A DNA stretch of 64,000 nucleotides from contig NZ_SCOH01000002.1 of assembly GCF_005503445.1 (NCBI RefSeq), positions 186,001 to 250,000 of the forward strand. Reading direction: 5' to 3'. The notes under the pieces were generated by a model. That model saw nothing but the letters and a program-made list of their open reading frames with translations, ran no database searches and was not told the DNA's origin. How positions within the stretch are numbered: position 1 is the stretch's first letter; every line of letters begins with the position of its first letter. This DNA is from Chitinivorax sp. B. Its GTDB lineage: Bacteria > Pseudomonadota > Gammaproteobacteria > Burkholderiales > SCOH01. The position numbers were made by a program, and so were the translations under genes. Of the stretch, positions 1 through 8,651 are shown piece after piece.

Positions 1-1
1 C

Positions 2-265
2 ATCGCCCACGCGCAGCTACAACTGCAGGGCTCCTCGCCTGCCACACATTGCAGCGTGACGCTGGCTGCACATAGCGACCCGTCAATTGACTGTGCAACG
101 CCGCAGCAGCATGCATGGCTCGTCGACAATCTCGACCCGGCAAGCTTCCCAAAACCTGAATCGCACTTTCCGTCGGCAGCATTTCTGATCGCCATCGACG
201 GCGACGGAGCACTGCATTTCTCAATCACCCGTGCAGAACCCGCCAGTCTCGCAAAGGCCGAATGA
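2..265 (+). CDS. C-terminal end of an unidentified protein (partial)
   Basis: The frame is open from base 2 to the TGA at 263-265 and gives 87 residues. The first ATG-like start inside it is a GTG at 56, but the frame continues upstream without a stop, so this is most likely the tail of a gene cut by the window edge. The visible part is soluble-looking, with no membrane segment or motif I recognise, and it ends SLAKAE. I cannot assign a function. It lies 123 bases upstream of the C13 peptidase on the same strand, with no clear terminator between them. Confidence 0.5.
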   Translation: MAHAQLQLQGSSPATHCSVTLAAHSDPSIDCATPQQHAWLVDNLDPASFPKPESHFPSAAFLIAIDGDGALHFSITRAEPASLAKAE

Positions 266-388
266 TCGGCAACGATCAACCCAAATGCCGCCCTCACCCC
301 AGTTGACGGGACACGAGATGCGTTCTCTACACCACCTTGGTGACGGATTTGGGATAATGAACATCGAACCCTTTCCATTGATGTAACC

Positions 389-1771
389 ATGAAACAGATA
401 TTGATCGATTTTGCGCGCAACCTGTGGGCTGGCGGACGCCTGCTCGCGCTGCGACCCGTGGACGTTCGAGATTTTCGCAGCACGCCGGAACAATTCGTAC
501 TGCTCGCATTTGTTGGCATCGCCATGCAGATTGCGATGGACATGGCAGAGCATCCCTGGTCTGGTTATCTGAACTGGCCTTCGTTACCGTATTATCTGCT
601 GCTACCGGTACTGGATCTGTTCATGGGCTTATGTCTCGCCCGGCTCTACCGGCGGCGCCGGCTGATGGCATGGTGGCCCATCGCGGGGATGGTGGTTTCC
701 TGCTGGATAACCCTCACATTATGGCCACTGGTCCGATGGGACAACCTGCAATTGCATGGCGTGGATCAAATCATCTGGTCTCGCGCGTACGTAATCATGA
801 TCGGATTGACGATCTGGACCATGGTGGTTTTGCTGCTGGCGTTGAAACGTGCATTGAACACCTCGCTGCGACAGGCAATTTTGGTATGCGTTGCCATGTT
901 CCCATTACAGTTCGTCGCGGCCATGCTCGTCAACGAGCCATTGTGGCTGGCCGCAACACAAGAGGATATTGCCGATACGGCCGTTGCCAACACGCCATTG
1001 GTGCTCGACGAGTCGTTTCTTTATGAAGAGAAAGACCGTCTCGATCGACAACTGGCATCATTGAAGCCGCAGCGACCCGGTGTGGTGGATACTTATTTTC
1101 TGGCGGTTGCTGGTGACGCATCGCAGCGCGTGTTCAAGCACGAGGCGCTGGCCATCCGCCAATTGTTCGACACGCGTTTCGATACTGCAGGCCGTTCGGT
1201 CGTGCTGATCAACAGCAACATCACTGCCGGACACCGGCCTCTTGCAACACGGACCAGTATCGAAACAACGTTGCAACAAATTGGCACCGTCATGGATCCA
1301 ACAGAGGACGTGTTGGTTTTGTATCTGACGTCACACGGCAGTCCTGACCATGAATTCGTGTTGTCGTACGAACCCCTGTCCCTCTTGCCTATCACGCCAA
1401 ACTGGCTCAAGGAAACGTTGCAGCGGGCCGGTATCCAGTGGCGTGTCATCGTGGTATCCGCTTGTTATTCGGGCGGATTCATCCCCCCATTGCAAAACGA
1501 TACCACGTTGCTGGTAACGGCCGCCGACGCGACTCATCCATCGTTCGGATGTGAAGATCGAGAACAGTTCACCTTTTTTGGACAGGCCATGTTCGACAAT
1601 GCACTGCGCCAGACCCGTAGCTGGCAACAGGCGTTTGAACAAGCCAAAACCAGCATTCGCGAACGCGAACAGAAAGAAGGGTTCGAGCCCTCCAACCCTC
1701 AGCTGTCAATTGGCCGCGCGGTGCTCTCCAAACTGTCCGCAGCATCTTTCAATAGCGGCGACGTGCCATGA
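389..1771 (+). CDS. Membrane-anchored C13 (legumain-like) family peptidase
   Basis: A 460-residue protein. The N-terminal half (about residues 30-200) holds several hydrophobic segments. The C-terminal half carries the catalytic dyad of clan CD peptidases: His316 in LYLTSHGS and Cys359 in VVSACYSGGF, each after a hydrophobic strand. That layout is typical of peptidase family C13 (legumain, GPI transamidase Gpi8). The visible sequence predicts a cysteine peptidase attached to the inner membrane. Substrate and side of the membrane cannot be read from the sequence. ATG start at 389. The next gene (LysE family) follows 62 bases downstream with its own possible promoter, so co-transcription is uncertain. 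The family call is fairly secure from the two motifs; the biological role is unknown. Confidence 0.8.
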   Translation: MKQILIDFARNLWAGGRLLALRPVDVRDFRSTPEQFVLLAFVGIAMQIAMDMAEHPWSGYLNWPSLPYYLLLPVLDLFMGLCLARLYRRRRLMAWWPIAGMVVSCWITLTLWPLVRWDNLQLHGVDQIIWSRAYVIMIGLTIWTMVVLLLALKRALNTSLRQAILVCVAMFPLQFVAAMLVNEPLWLAATQEDIADTAVANTPLVLDESFLYEEKDRLDRQLASLKPQRPGVVDTYFLAVAGDASQRVFKHEALAIRQLFDTRFDTAGRSVVLINSNITAGHRPLATRTSIETTLQQIGTVMDPTEDVLVLYLTSHGSPDHEFVLSYEPLSLLPITPNWLKETLQRAGIQWRVIVVSACYSGGFIPPLQNDTTLLVTAADATHPSFGCEDREQFTFFGQAMFDNALRQTRSWQQAFEQAKTSIREREQKEGFEPSNPQLSIGRAVLSKLSAASFNSGDVP

Positions 1772-1779
1772 CAAACAAG

Positions 1780-1808
1780 TTTTTCCGAGGGTCGTAACAC
1801 GCTACAAT
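1780..1808 (+). promoter_or_regulatory. Candidate sigma70 promoter of the LysE-family gene
   Basis: A -10-like TACAAT lies at 1803-1808 and a weak -35-like TTTTTC at 1780-1785, with 17 bases between them. The predicted transcript would start near 1815, just upstream of the ribosome-binding site AAGGCGG (1822-1828). The ATG at 1807 falls inside the -10 box, which argues against translation from that earlier start. Confidence 0.35.
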
Positions 1809-1833
1809 GCCCACTTTCCTCAAGGCGGTTGAT

Positions 1834-2442
1834 ATGGATATCGGCATCGTGGACATGTGGGCCTATGTGGTCGCCTCATTACTTTTGATCATTTCTCCCG
1901 GCCCGGGCACACTGAACATTCTTGGTTGGTCTATCCGATCTCGCCGATCCGGCATGATGGCGCTGGCAGGCACCAGCGTTGGCGATGCGACATTGATGAC
2001 GCTGGCCGCACTGGGTGTGGCGGCACTACTCAAGTCGTATCCAATCGCCTTTGAACTGGTCAAATATGCTGGCGCCGGTTATTTGGTCTGGCTAGGCATC
2101 CAAGCATGGCTGGCTCGCGGTGGCGAAGTTGTGGCCGTACCACCAACCGATGGTCATGCGTTTCGCCGTGGGCTTACGGTGACCCTGTCAAATCCCAAAG
2201 CAATCGTGTTCTTCATGGCATTCTTCCCACAGTTCGTCACGCCGGAAGCTGGCGTACCGGCATTTGTCGTGCTTGGTGCGTCTTTCCTCACAATGAACTG
2301 CGTGTATCAGCTGGTATTGATCCACAGCGCAGCCAGTATTGGCCGACGCCTGTCGTCGACGCCGCGTTTCGGGACGACACTGAATCGGCTGGTTGGCACG
2401 GTCTTTGTTGCATTCGGTATACGATTGGCAATCGGGAATTAG
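1834..2442 (+). CDS. LysE/RhtB-family amino-acid exporter
   Basis: A 202-residue inner-membrane protein of the usual LysE/RhtB size. It has about six hydrophobic segments and the family start pattern: a first helix followed by ISPGPGTLN near residue 25, then [13 protein letters not shown] near residue 80 and [16 protein letters not shown] near residue 120. Members export amino acids or related small metabolites by proton antiport; the substrate cannot be predicted. I chose ATG 1834 because AAGGCGG sits 5 bases upstream. The in-frame ATG at 1807 would add nine residues but overlaps a likely -10 box. A second member of the family lies at 60856-61479. Confidence 0.88.
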   Translation: MDIGIVDMWAYVVASLLLIISPGPGTLNILGWSIRSRRSGMMALAGTSVGDATLMTLAALGVAALLKSYPIAFELVKYAGAGYLVWLGIQAWLARGGEVVAVPPTDGHAFRRGLTVTLSNPKAIVFFMAFFPQFVTPEAGVPAFVVLGASFLTMNCVYQLVLIHSAASIGRRLSSTPRFGTTLNRLVGTVFVAFGIRLAIGN

Positions 2443-2543
2443 TCCCTGTTGCTGATGTCCGACTCACACATGGTGGTCATTTAATTCGTCGTTATTTGAG
2501 CCTTGCGTTCACCACTTTTTTTCACTTTACTCGTCAGCTATTC

Positions 2544-3371
2544 ATGGATCTCATTATTCTGTTGAAAGCCCTGATTCTTGGGCTAGTCGAAGGCTTAACT
2601 GAATTTCTTCCCATTTCCAGCACTGGTCACCTGATATTGGTTGGCGCCCTGCTTGATTTCAATGATGACAAAGGCAAGGTATTTGAAGTCGTGATTCAAC
2701 TAGCTGCGATCCTGGCCGTCTGCTGGGAGTACCGTGTCAGGTTGATCAATGTCACCAAGGGATTGACCACCCACGATGCCACATCACAACGGTTTGTGAT
2801 GAATGTTTTGATTGCTTTCATGCCCGCTGCTGTATTAGGTTTTTTACTGGTCAAGGCCATCAAGACATACCTGTTCAACGCCATTTGTGTGGCAACCGCA
2901 TTCATAGTAGGTGGCATTATTATTCTGTGGGCAGAATCTCGTGCCAGTACGCACACACGGGTGCAATCTATTGATGAGATGACACCGATGGATGCCTTCA
3001 AAGTTGGTGTCGCACAATGCTTTGCCATGATTCCTGGTACTTCCCGCTCCGGTGCAACCATCATCGGCGGCATGCTGTTCGGTCTATCACGTCGAACTGC
3101 CGCGGAATTTTCCTTTTTCCTGGCCATTCCCACCATGTTTGCGGCCACGGTATATGATGTCTATAAACACCGTGACCTGTTTGTGATGTCGGATGCTCCG
3201 GTGTTCCTGGTTGGCTCCATTGCCTCATTCGTATCAGCATTCTTCGCCGTTCGCGGGTTGTTGCGTTTCATTTCGAATCACACCTTTGAAGTGTTCGCTT
3301 GGTATCGAATTGTCTTCGGCATCATCATTCTGTTGACCTACTACTTCGGCTGGGTCAACTGGTCCGCCTGA
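2544..3371 (+). CDS. uppP: Undecaprenyl-diphosphatase UppP/BacA
   Basis: A 275-residue polytopic membrane protein that dephosphorylates undecaprenyl diphosphate, recycling the lipid carrier for peptidoglycan and other envelope polymers. It carries both family signatures: [17 protein letters not shown] near the N-terminus (residues 12-28), with the catalytic Glu and Ser, and [10 protein letters not shown] near residue 165. ATG 2544 begins [13 protein letters not shown], the normal start and length. The frame stays open upstream to 2106, but that part overlaps the LysE gene out of frame and is not part of this protein. Loss of this function usually causes bacitracin sensitivity. Confidence 0.95.
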   Translation: MDLIILLKALILGLVEGLTEFLPISSTGHLILVGALLDFNDDKGKVFEVVIQLAAILAVCWEYRVRLINVTKGLTTHDATSQRFVMNVLIAFMPAAVLGFLLVKAIKTYLFNAICVATAFIVGGIIILWAESRASTHTRVQSIDEMTPMDAFKVGVAQCFAMIPGTSRSGATIIGGMLFGLSRRTAAEFSFFLAIPTMFAATVYDVYKHRDLFVMSDAPVFLVGSIASFVSAFFAVRGLLRFISNHTFEVFAWYRIVFGIIILLTYYFGWVNWSA

Positions 3372-3384
3372 TCGTTCTGCACCG

Positions 3385-3407
3385 CGCCCGGCGATCATCG
3401 CTGGGCG
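3385..3407 (+). terminator. Possible hairpin terminator after uppP
   Basis: A 10-bp stem (CGCCCGGCGA, loop TCA, TCGCTGGGCG, one G-T pair) begins 14 bases after the uppP stop. No T-run follows, so it may act as a processing or Rho-assisted site instead of a classical terminator. Confidence 0.4.
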
Positions 3408-3534
3408 TATTCCCCGACATTCCGTTTCTGGCAAATCCCCCATCTGTCAACTAAGCTGGAACCTGAACGCGCTAGCAGAAGCCGACGCGCACCGTGTTAG
3501 ATGGTTCTTGTTAAATTGATTTGGGGAGAGTCGT

Positions 3535-5058
3535 ATGTCTTGGAACGTCGGGACTCGTCTAACGGTCGTCTTGATCGTTGTCGCCACCGTTCTGCTCGCC
3601 ATTTCAGGCGTTTATGGTTCATGGTCAACCAAGAAACAGCTTGAAAACCGACTTCAGGAAGAGGTATCGGGCGTCACCGCACGGTTGCAAGGTAGCTTGC
3701 CATCCATGTTGTGGAACTTTGACAAAGCCCAAATCGGCAAGACCATCGGTGCCGAAATGCACTCCAATACCATTGTCGGATTATTCGTATCGTCTGACCA
3801 AGGCGTAGTCGCTGGCGTGTTGAAAGACACTGGCGGCAAGCCACAGTCATCCACAACTGTCCCCAAATATGAAGGTATGACCACCGAAGTCGATCTGACT
3901 TATTCCGAAGAAGGGAAAAATCAAAAGGTCGGCAAAGTTAAAGTGCTGGTCTCCACTGCTGAAGTTGACGCCATCCTGCAACAAAACCTGATCGCACTGA
4001 TTGTACAAATCATAGTGCTCGATGTACTGCTGATCGTCGCACTTTCCTGGGCAGTCAACCGCGTGGTATTGCGGCCACTCAAACAAGCCAGAGATGCACT
4101 GAAGAATATCGCCAGTGGCGATGCAGATTTGACTCGCCGCCTGGATGAATCCCGCAAGGATGAATTTGGCGAACTATCACATTGGTTCAATGTATTCGTA
4201 GAACGCATCCGCATGGTGGTAAGTGACGTGTCAGACAGCGCCATTCGTTTGGCCTCGGCGGCAGATGAAACCAGTCGAACCAGTGAACAAGCCTCCGAAA
4301 ATGCAGCCCGCCAAGTGGTGGAAGCGGACAGCATGTTGCAGCACACCCGCAGTGTACTCAATCAGTTGGAACAGGTTGCTGACAGTACAGGCACCGCACA
4401 GCAAATGGTCACGGCAGCTGTCTCACAAGCCGAGCAAGGCAAAAACATCATTCGCGAAACCGGGTACGTGATCAATCAGCTATCCCAAGATGTGGTAAGT
4501 GCTGCGAATGTCATCTCGCAACTGGATACGGAAGCCCAGCGTATCAAAACCGTATTGCAGGTCATCGAAGAGATTGCGGGGCAAACCAATCTATTGGCAC
4601 TGAATGCCGCCATTGAAGCAGCCCGCGCTGGTGAACAAGGGAGAGGGTTCGCCGTTGTAGCAGATGAAGTACGAAAGTTGGCTAATCGGACTGCCGTATC
4701 AACGGGTGAAATTCAGGAAGTCATCAAACGGTTACTGGAAGGCTCACGCAATGCTGTTCAGGTCATGAGCAGCTCTCGAGAACTTGCCGATGCCGGGTCA
4801 GAGCAAACCCAACGTGCTGAAGAAGCCATGGAAACCATTGTTACAGCGATCGCCGAAGTACGGGAGGTCAATGATTCAATCTACGCCATGACCAACGAGC
4901 AACGCACATTAGTCCATGAAGTTGAGGGCCGTGTAACCAATATGCAAGGTACGATTCACGACAGTTCAACCGCAGCGGAAGAAACCGCAGCAGCCAGCCA
5001 TGAACAGGCTAATTTGGCGGAAGGCCTGCAAGCACTGGTGGCAAGATTCCGGATTTAA
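3535..5058 (+). CDS. Methyl-accepting chemotaxis protein
   Basis: A 507-residue receptor with classical topology: a membrane helix near residues 8-28, a periplasmic sensor of about 120 residues with no recognisable Cache or PAS signature, a second helix near 151-172, a HAMP linker (about 175-225) and a cytoplasmic signalling coiled coil. The hairpin tip is conserved near residue 348 ([19 protein letters not shown]), where CheA/CheW bind. GGGGAG lies upstream of the ATG. It is not next to the che or pil genes and stands alone between uppP and a convergent solute-binding protein. The ligand is unknown. It could feed the flagellar or the Pil-Chp pathway, but the tip motif alone does not decide this. 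Confidence 0.93.
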   Translation: MSWNVGTRLTVVLIVVATVLLAISGVYGSWSTKKQLENRLQEEVSGVTARLQGSLPSMLWNFDKAQIGKTIGAEMHSNTIVGLFVSSDQGVVAGVLKDTGGKPQSSTTVPKYEGMTTEVDLTYSEEGKNQKVGKVKVLVSTAEVDAILQQNLIALIVQIIVLDVLLIVALSWAVNRVVLRPLKQARDALKNIASGDADLTRRLDESRKDEFGELSHWFNVFVERIRMVVSDVSDSAIRLASAADETSRTSEQASENAARQVVEADSMLQHTRSVLNQLEQVADSTGTAQQMVTAAVSQAEQGKNIIRETGYVINQLSQDVVSAANVISQLDTEAQRIKTVLQVIEEIAGQTNLLALNAAIEAARAGEQGRGFAVVADEVRKLANRTAVSTGEIQEVIKRLLEGSRNAVQVMSSSRELADAGSEQTQRAEEAMETIVTAIAEVREVNDSIYAMTNEQRTLVHEVEGRVTNMQGTIHDSSTAAEETAAASHEQANLAEGLQALVARFRI

Positions 5059-5072
5059 GCGCTTCTTCCAAT

Positions 5073-5100
5073 AAGATGGCCGCCATATGGCGGCCATCTT
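5073..5100. terminator. Bidirectional terminator between convergent genes
   Basis: A perfect 28-base palindrome, AAGATGGCCGCCAT followed by its complement, lies 14 bases after the chemoreceptor stop and 15 bases before the end of the convergent solute-binding protein gene. Its A-rich and T-rich outer ends let it serve both strands. Confidence 0.8.
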
Positions 5101-5115
5101 ACTGTTGCAATGTGG

Positions 5116-5925
5116 CTATTCCTGGATCTTGAACAGGCGCATCTGCGGAGCCGGCGAATTGGCACCGAAATAACGGTCGAAAATACGCAAGGCCTCACCT
5201 GAACGCTCCGATTCCACTAACGCTTCGTTCACCACCTTCTGCAAGCGCTTTTCTCCCTTGCGAATACCGATACCAAAGCTTTCGATGCCCAATGGCATTT
5301 CAGCTACGGTCAATCCGGCGCTCGCCGGCTGCTTGGCAATATTGCCATTCAGTACAGATGCAGGGCCTGCAACAGCTTCACATCCACCGCTCACCAATGC
5401 CTTGAAGGCCTGATCATAGTCATCCTGCACGACCTGCACAGCAGTCGGTATGTTCTCTTTGACCAATCCAATAGTCGATGTACCGCTTGCCACACATACC
5501 TTTACACCGGCCAGTTGCTTCAGGTCGCGGAACTTGTTTGCTTTGGCTGCAATCTTTTGTACGGTAACAAAATAACCCAGGCTGAAATCAACCTGTTTTT
5601 CTCGTTCCAGGTTCTTGGCAAACGTTGCAACTACCATATCAACACGTCCCTCTTTCAACGAGGGAATCCGGTCATCAGGTTCAACCGTCTTGAATATTGG
5701 CTTGGCGCCTAGCTTCTTCGCCACCATCTGGGCAAACTCAATGTCATAGCCTGAAACAGTACCTTTGTTCTTGTCGAAAAAGCTGAAAGGTGGCGAATTG
5801 GCGCGCACACCGATCACAACCTCACTTTTCTTCTGTATCTTGTCCAAGTCGTCCGCGAATGCCGGGAAGGCAGCCAAACATGCGGCAATGGCCAGTGGGA
5901 GCTGTCTTATCATTTGTTTCACCAT
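5116..5925 (-). CDS. Periplasmic amino-acid-type solute-binding protein (SBP_bac_3)
   Basis: A 269-residue precursor with a signal peptide (LPLAIAACLAAFPAFA then DDL). The mature part is a family 3 solute-binding protein: VIGVRANSPPFSFFDKN near the start, GYDIEFAQMVAKKLG, a DRIPSLKEGRVDMVVATF motif, and the hinge-return GLVKENIPTAVQVVQDDYDQAF. Members capture polar amino acids or opines for ABC importers. No permease or ATPase lies next to it, so it is either an orphan import component or a chemosensory binding partner. The start is uncertain. ATG 5925 gives MVKQMIRQ; ATG 5913 has the better upstream GGTGA. Either leaves a workable signal peptide. Confidence 0.88.
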   Translation of the reverse strand: MVKQMIRQLPLAIAACLAAFPAFADDLDKIQKKSEVVIGVRANSPPFSFFDKNKGTVSGYDIEFAQMVAKKLGAKPIFKTVEPDDRIPSLKEGRVDMVVATFAKNLEREKQVDFSLGYFVTVQKIAAKANKFRDLKQLAGVKVCVASGTSTIGLVKENIPTAVQVVQDDYDQAFKALVSGGCEAVAGPASVLNGNIAKQPASAGLTVAEMPLGIESFGIGIRKGEKRLQKVVNEALVESERSGEALRIFDRYFGANSPAPQMRLFKIQE

Positions 5926-5972
5926 ATTTGGGGATGCTCTATGAGAATTATTAGTTTTCGCCACACGGAATA

Positions 5973-6010
5973 GCAAAAAAATAATGGCGATATCGAGATG
6001 ATATCGCCAT
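5973..6010 (-). terminator. Rho-independent terminator of the GDPD lipoprotein gene
   Basis: On the minus strand an 11-bp stem, ATGGCGATATC and its complement with a 5-base loop, is followed by TATTTTTTTGC. It lies 21 bases beyond the stop of the 6031-8511 gene, so it is a good intrinsic terminator for that transcript. Confidence 0.85.
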
Positions 6011-6030
6011 ATCAGTTATTTTGTATGTAC

Positions 6031-8511
6031 TTATTTAGTTATTTTCAATGACGTTGGTAGCTTGATTAGTACAAACTCATTGTCGTCTGCGGCTTTGCGG
6101 CCAATATGTCGGCCGACACTGAACGGAAAATTATTGTCGTCCATTACCAGTAATGTGTGTTCGTCCAACACAGCGATATCTTCAATGGTATTGAACGGCA
6201 TTGCAAACGTACCACCCAACCCAATGTCGCCGTCACTGGCTGTACCACTGATACCGTCCGGGTCCTTGATTGACAGCAAATCGACCAGCTCTGTTTTCTC
6301 TACATAGTCACGCACTTTACCCAGGTTGATCCTGAACAACCGCTTGAAGCCGTTCAAATCACCCTGGCTACCATCTCGCTCGATCACGATGCCTTCCTGG
6401 GCATTGAACAAAGTGAAATCACCAATATTCGTCCCCTTGGCATCCAGCTTGTACTTGTAGGTATTACCTGTGTACTGACGTTTAGTAAGGTCAAACTCAT
6501 GGATCAAAAGGGTTTTCTCATCATGACCGCTTAAGGGCAACTCCAGCAACGGATACAGCTTAGTTCCATCCGTGGATAACGCCATACCTTCAAAACCACC
6601 ACTCCGTTTGGCGCGGAAAGCATTACTGGCACTTGTCTGTCGATACGGCCATACCAGCCCATTCATCCAGGGTGTATTTTGGCCGTTTTCGTCCTGCATA
6701 TTGGTTCCATCATCGGAATCTGGCCCGTTGTAGATCGGGAAATCGCCAAACAGATAGGCCGTGCGGATCGAAGGGTAGCGTTCCTGAGTACGGAACAAGG
6801 CACGGAAATCAAAACTCTGGATATCAGTCCTAGCCTCCATTTTATTAGCCATGATTACCCCTGCAAGGGTATCGGTCATTTGCTCAAAACTCACTGTACG
6901 GTTTTGATAGACATTGCCGTGACTATCTTTGCCGGATCTGGGATTAAGCTTGGTTTCAATATTGAAGCGAACCTGCCTGGCATTCGCTACCCGCTTGACC
7001 GCATCGGTATGAGATTGGCCAGCACCGGTATTGTAAAAGTCGATGTAAGCCGATACCAAGTCAAACAAATCCTGTGTAGTCGGCATCACATATGGGCTGA
7101 TATACCCTTTCTTGGCGGCCAATGCAGTAGACACTGGTGACAACGCCAAGTCGTTTTTCTGGTCTGGACCACGGAACAGTTTATCGCACACAAAAGCAGA
7201 TTGGATTTCCGACTGGGTAAGATCCTTGATCAGACGCTCGTCAGCAAAAGCATAGGGCTTGCCATCAGCACGGCGGCACTTGACTGCCTCAATATATGGG
7301 TCATGTTTGATGATCGAGACACCGTCCTTTGTCATCCCCGTATCCGTCTCGATTGTTGTCATCAAGTAATCCAGCGCGACTTCAAAAGCAGGCAAGGTAT
7401 TCTCTGGACGCTGGTTACGACCACCCCGATGCCCTTGGGCATCAAACTTTCTGATATCAATCAGGCCATCCGCTGTCAGGTAATCACCTGCCTTACCATC
7501 ACCATTCGCATCAAACCCGGCTACAGCTTGGTAAAGTAGATCCGGTCGGTCAGAAATGATACCGTTGACACCCGCTTTCAGTAGCTTGGTCATGTCATCA
7601 AGCGTATTCACCGTCCAGGTCACCACAGGAAAACCTGCCGCTTTCATCGATGTAACATCATGAATATCTGACACTGCTTTTTTCAAATCAGCCGGTGTTT
7701 TGCTGCCTCGCGCATAGTGCGCATCAGCGCTGGACTTGACCCCATTTACGTCATACTTCAGTTGAACAAAGTAAGGTGAAAAAACAGGTGGGCGTTTACC
7801 ACCGTGCGCAAGTGCATGCGCCCTTGCCGCATTCATGATGCGTAGTGCTGAAGCTTCCTCGCTGAATGGGTTTTGGGGAGAACGGATTTCCTGGCCCTTG
7901 TTCTCGATATCCGGTAGCGGAATCGGTGCCTCCAGTACAATGCCATTGGCGTCGGTATGAATCAGGAACGGCCCAAATTCATCACCGAACCATAACGTAC
8001 CATCTGGCGCTCGTTGCATCGATTCAATATCGAAATCCGCACCGGTCAAGACTCGATCTTTGGTGAACTGATTAGTCAAGGCAAACGGAATCATTTTGTT
8101 GGGATCCTTCAGTTCGATAAATCCCGTCACTTTGACATTACCATCCCCGCCCACTTTGGTTTTAAAAGTGGGGTACACAGTATAGACACGCAAATTGAAA
8201 TCTGCCGAATTCTCAATTGTGCCGTAACCGTTATCCGCCATCACGGCATAGCTGCCATCAGCGTTACGCAAAACAGCCGAAAAACCCTGTACTGGCTGTT
8301 TTGCAAATGGTGCAATCTGGCCATTCAAATCGCCTGTTACATACTGACCAGACACTGGGCCTTCGGCAAAAGTGGCTGCTGGCAACACTGCATGGCCTGC
8401 CAAGGTGGCTGCGGCTTCCGCATTACTACTTTCTGCATTGCATGCACCGAGCAAGCCGATGCTGACTGCTATGGCTGTTAGTCTCATGGAAAAGGGCAAA
8501 ATGGCCATCAT
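6031..8511 (-). CDS. Lipoprotein: phytase/esterase-like propeller with inserted glycerophosphodiesterase
   Basis: An 826-residue exported lipoprotein; the signal peptide ends in the lipobox LLGAC. Residues about 40-240 and about 610-820 read as the two halves of an 'esterase-like activity of phytase' propeller (ADFDIESMQRAPDGTLWFGDEFG, GGFEGMALSTDGTKLYPLLE). Between them is a glycerophosphodiester phosphodiesterase-like region with the catalytic HRGG (His361), PENT, an ETD motif and KHDPY. A stretch that looks like the last strands of a GDPD barrel (TWTVNTLDDM, GIISDRP; about 295-330) comes before the HRGG strand. The likely role is scavenging phosphate or glycerol phosphate from phosphodiesters at the cell surface. 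I chose ATG 8511 because CGGAG precedes the ATGATG. The frame also opens at a GTG (8532) with no ribosome-binding site. Confidence 0.85.
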   Translation of the reverse strand: MMAILPFSMRLTAIAVSIGLLGACNAESSNAEAAATLAGHAVLPAATFAEGPVSGQYVTGDLNGQIAPFAKQPVQGFSAVLRNADGSYAVMADNGYGTIENSADFNLRVYTVYPTFKTKVGGDGNVKVTGFIELKDPNKMIPFALTNQFTKDRVLTGADFDIESMQRAPDGTLWFGDEFGPFLIHTDANGIVLEAPIPLPDIENKGQEIRSPQNPFSEEASALRIMNAARAHALAHGGKRPPVFSPYFVQLKYDVNGVKSSADAHYARGSKTPADLKKAVSDIHDVTSMKAAGFPVVTWTVNTLDDMTKLLKAGVNGIISDRPDLLYQAVAGFDANGDGKAGDYLTADGLIDIRKFDAQGHRGGRNQRPENTLPAFEVALDYLMTTIETDTGMTKDGVSIIKHDPYIEAVKCRRADGKPYAFADERLIKDLTQSEIQSAFVCDKLFRGPDQKNDLALSPVSTALAAKKGYISPYVMPTTQDLFDLVSAYIDFYNTGAGQSHTDAVKRVANARQVRFNIETKLNPRSGKDSHGNVYQNRTVSFEQMTDTLAGVIMANKMEARTDIQSFDFRALFRTQERYPSIRTAYLFGDFPIYNGPDSDDGTNMQDENGQNTPWMNGLVWPYRQTSASNAFRAKRSGGFEGMALSTDGTKLYPLLELPLSGHDEKTLLIHEFDLTKRQYTGNTYKYKLDAKGTNIGDFTLFNAQEGIVIERDGSQGDLNGFKRLFRINLGKVRDYVEKTELVDLLSIKDPDGISGTASDGDIGLGGTFAMPFNTIEDIAVLDEHTLLVMDDNNFPFSVGRHIGRKAADDNEFVLIKLPTSLKITK

Positions 8512-8590
8512 ACTACTCCGCGGAAAAAACACGGATGCTAGCGACCAGGCGTGACAAGCACTTGAATACTATGTTGCAGCTTTATTACTG

Positions 8591-8630
8591 AATACGAAAA
8601 AGGGCAATACCGCTGGTATTGCCCTTTTAA
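8591..8630 (-). terminator. Terminator of the pil-chp operon
   Basis: On the minus strand AAAAGGGCAATACC pairs with its complement across a three-base loop (stem arms 8598-8611 and 8615-8628) and runs into a T-rich tail. It begins 24 bases beyond the chpA stop. Confidence 0.85.
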
Positions 8631-8651
8631 TTGAGTTCGCCTACTAACTAA

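Noticed and set aside
1834-2442. The two LysE-type genes as a recent duplication
   Set aside because: Their sequences differ throughout apart from family motifs, and their neighbourhoods are unrelated.
2106-2543. Upstream extension of uppP
   Set aside because: It overlaps the LysE gene out of frame. UppP starts normally at ATG 2544 with full length.
7201-7539. 112-codon frame opposite the GDPD lipoprotein gene
   Set aside because: Antisense frame with no motif; the minus-strand gene is well supported.
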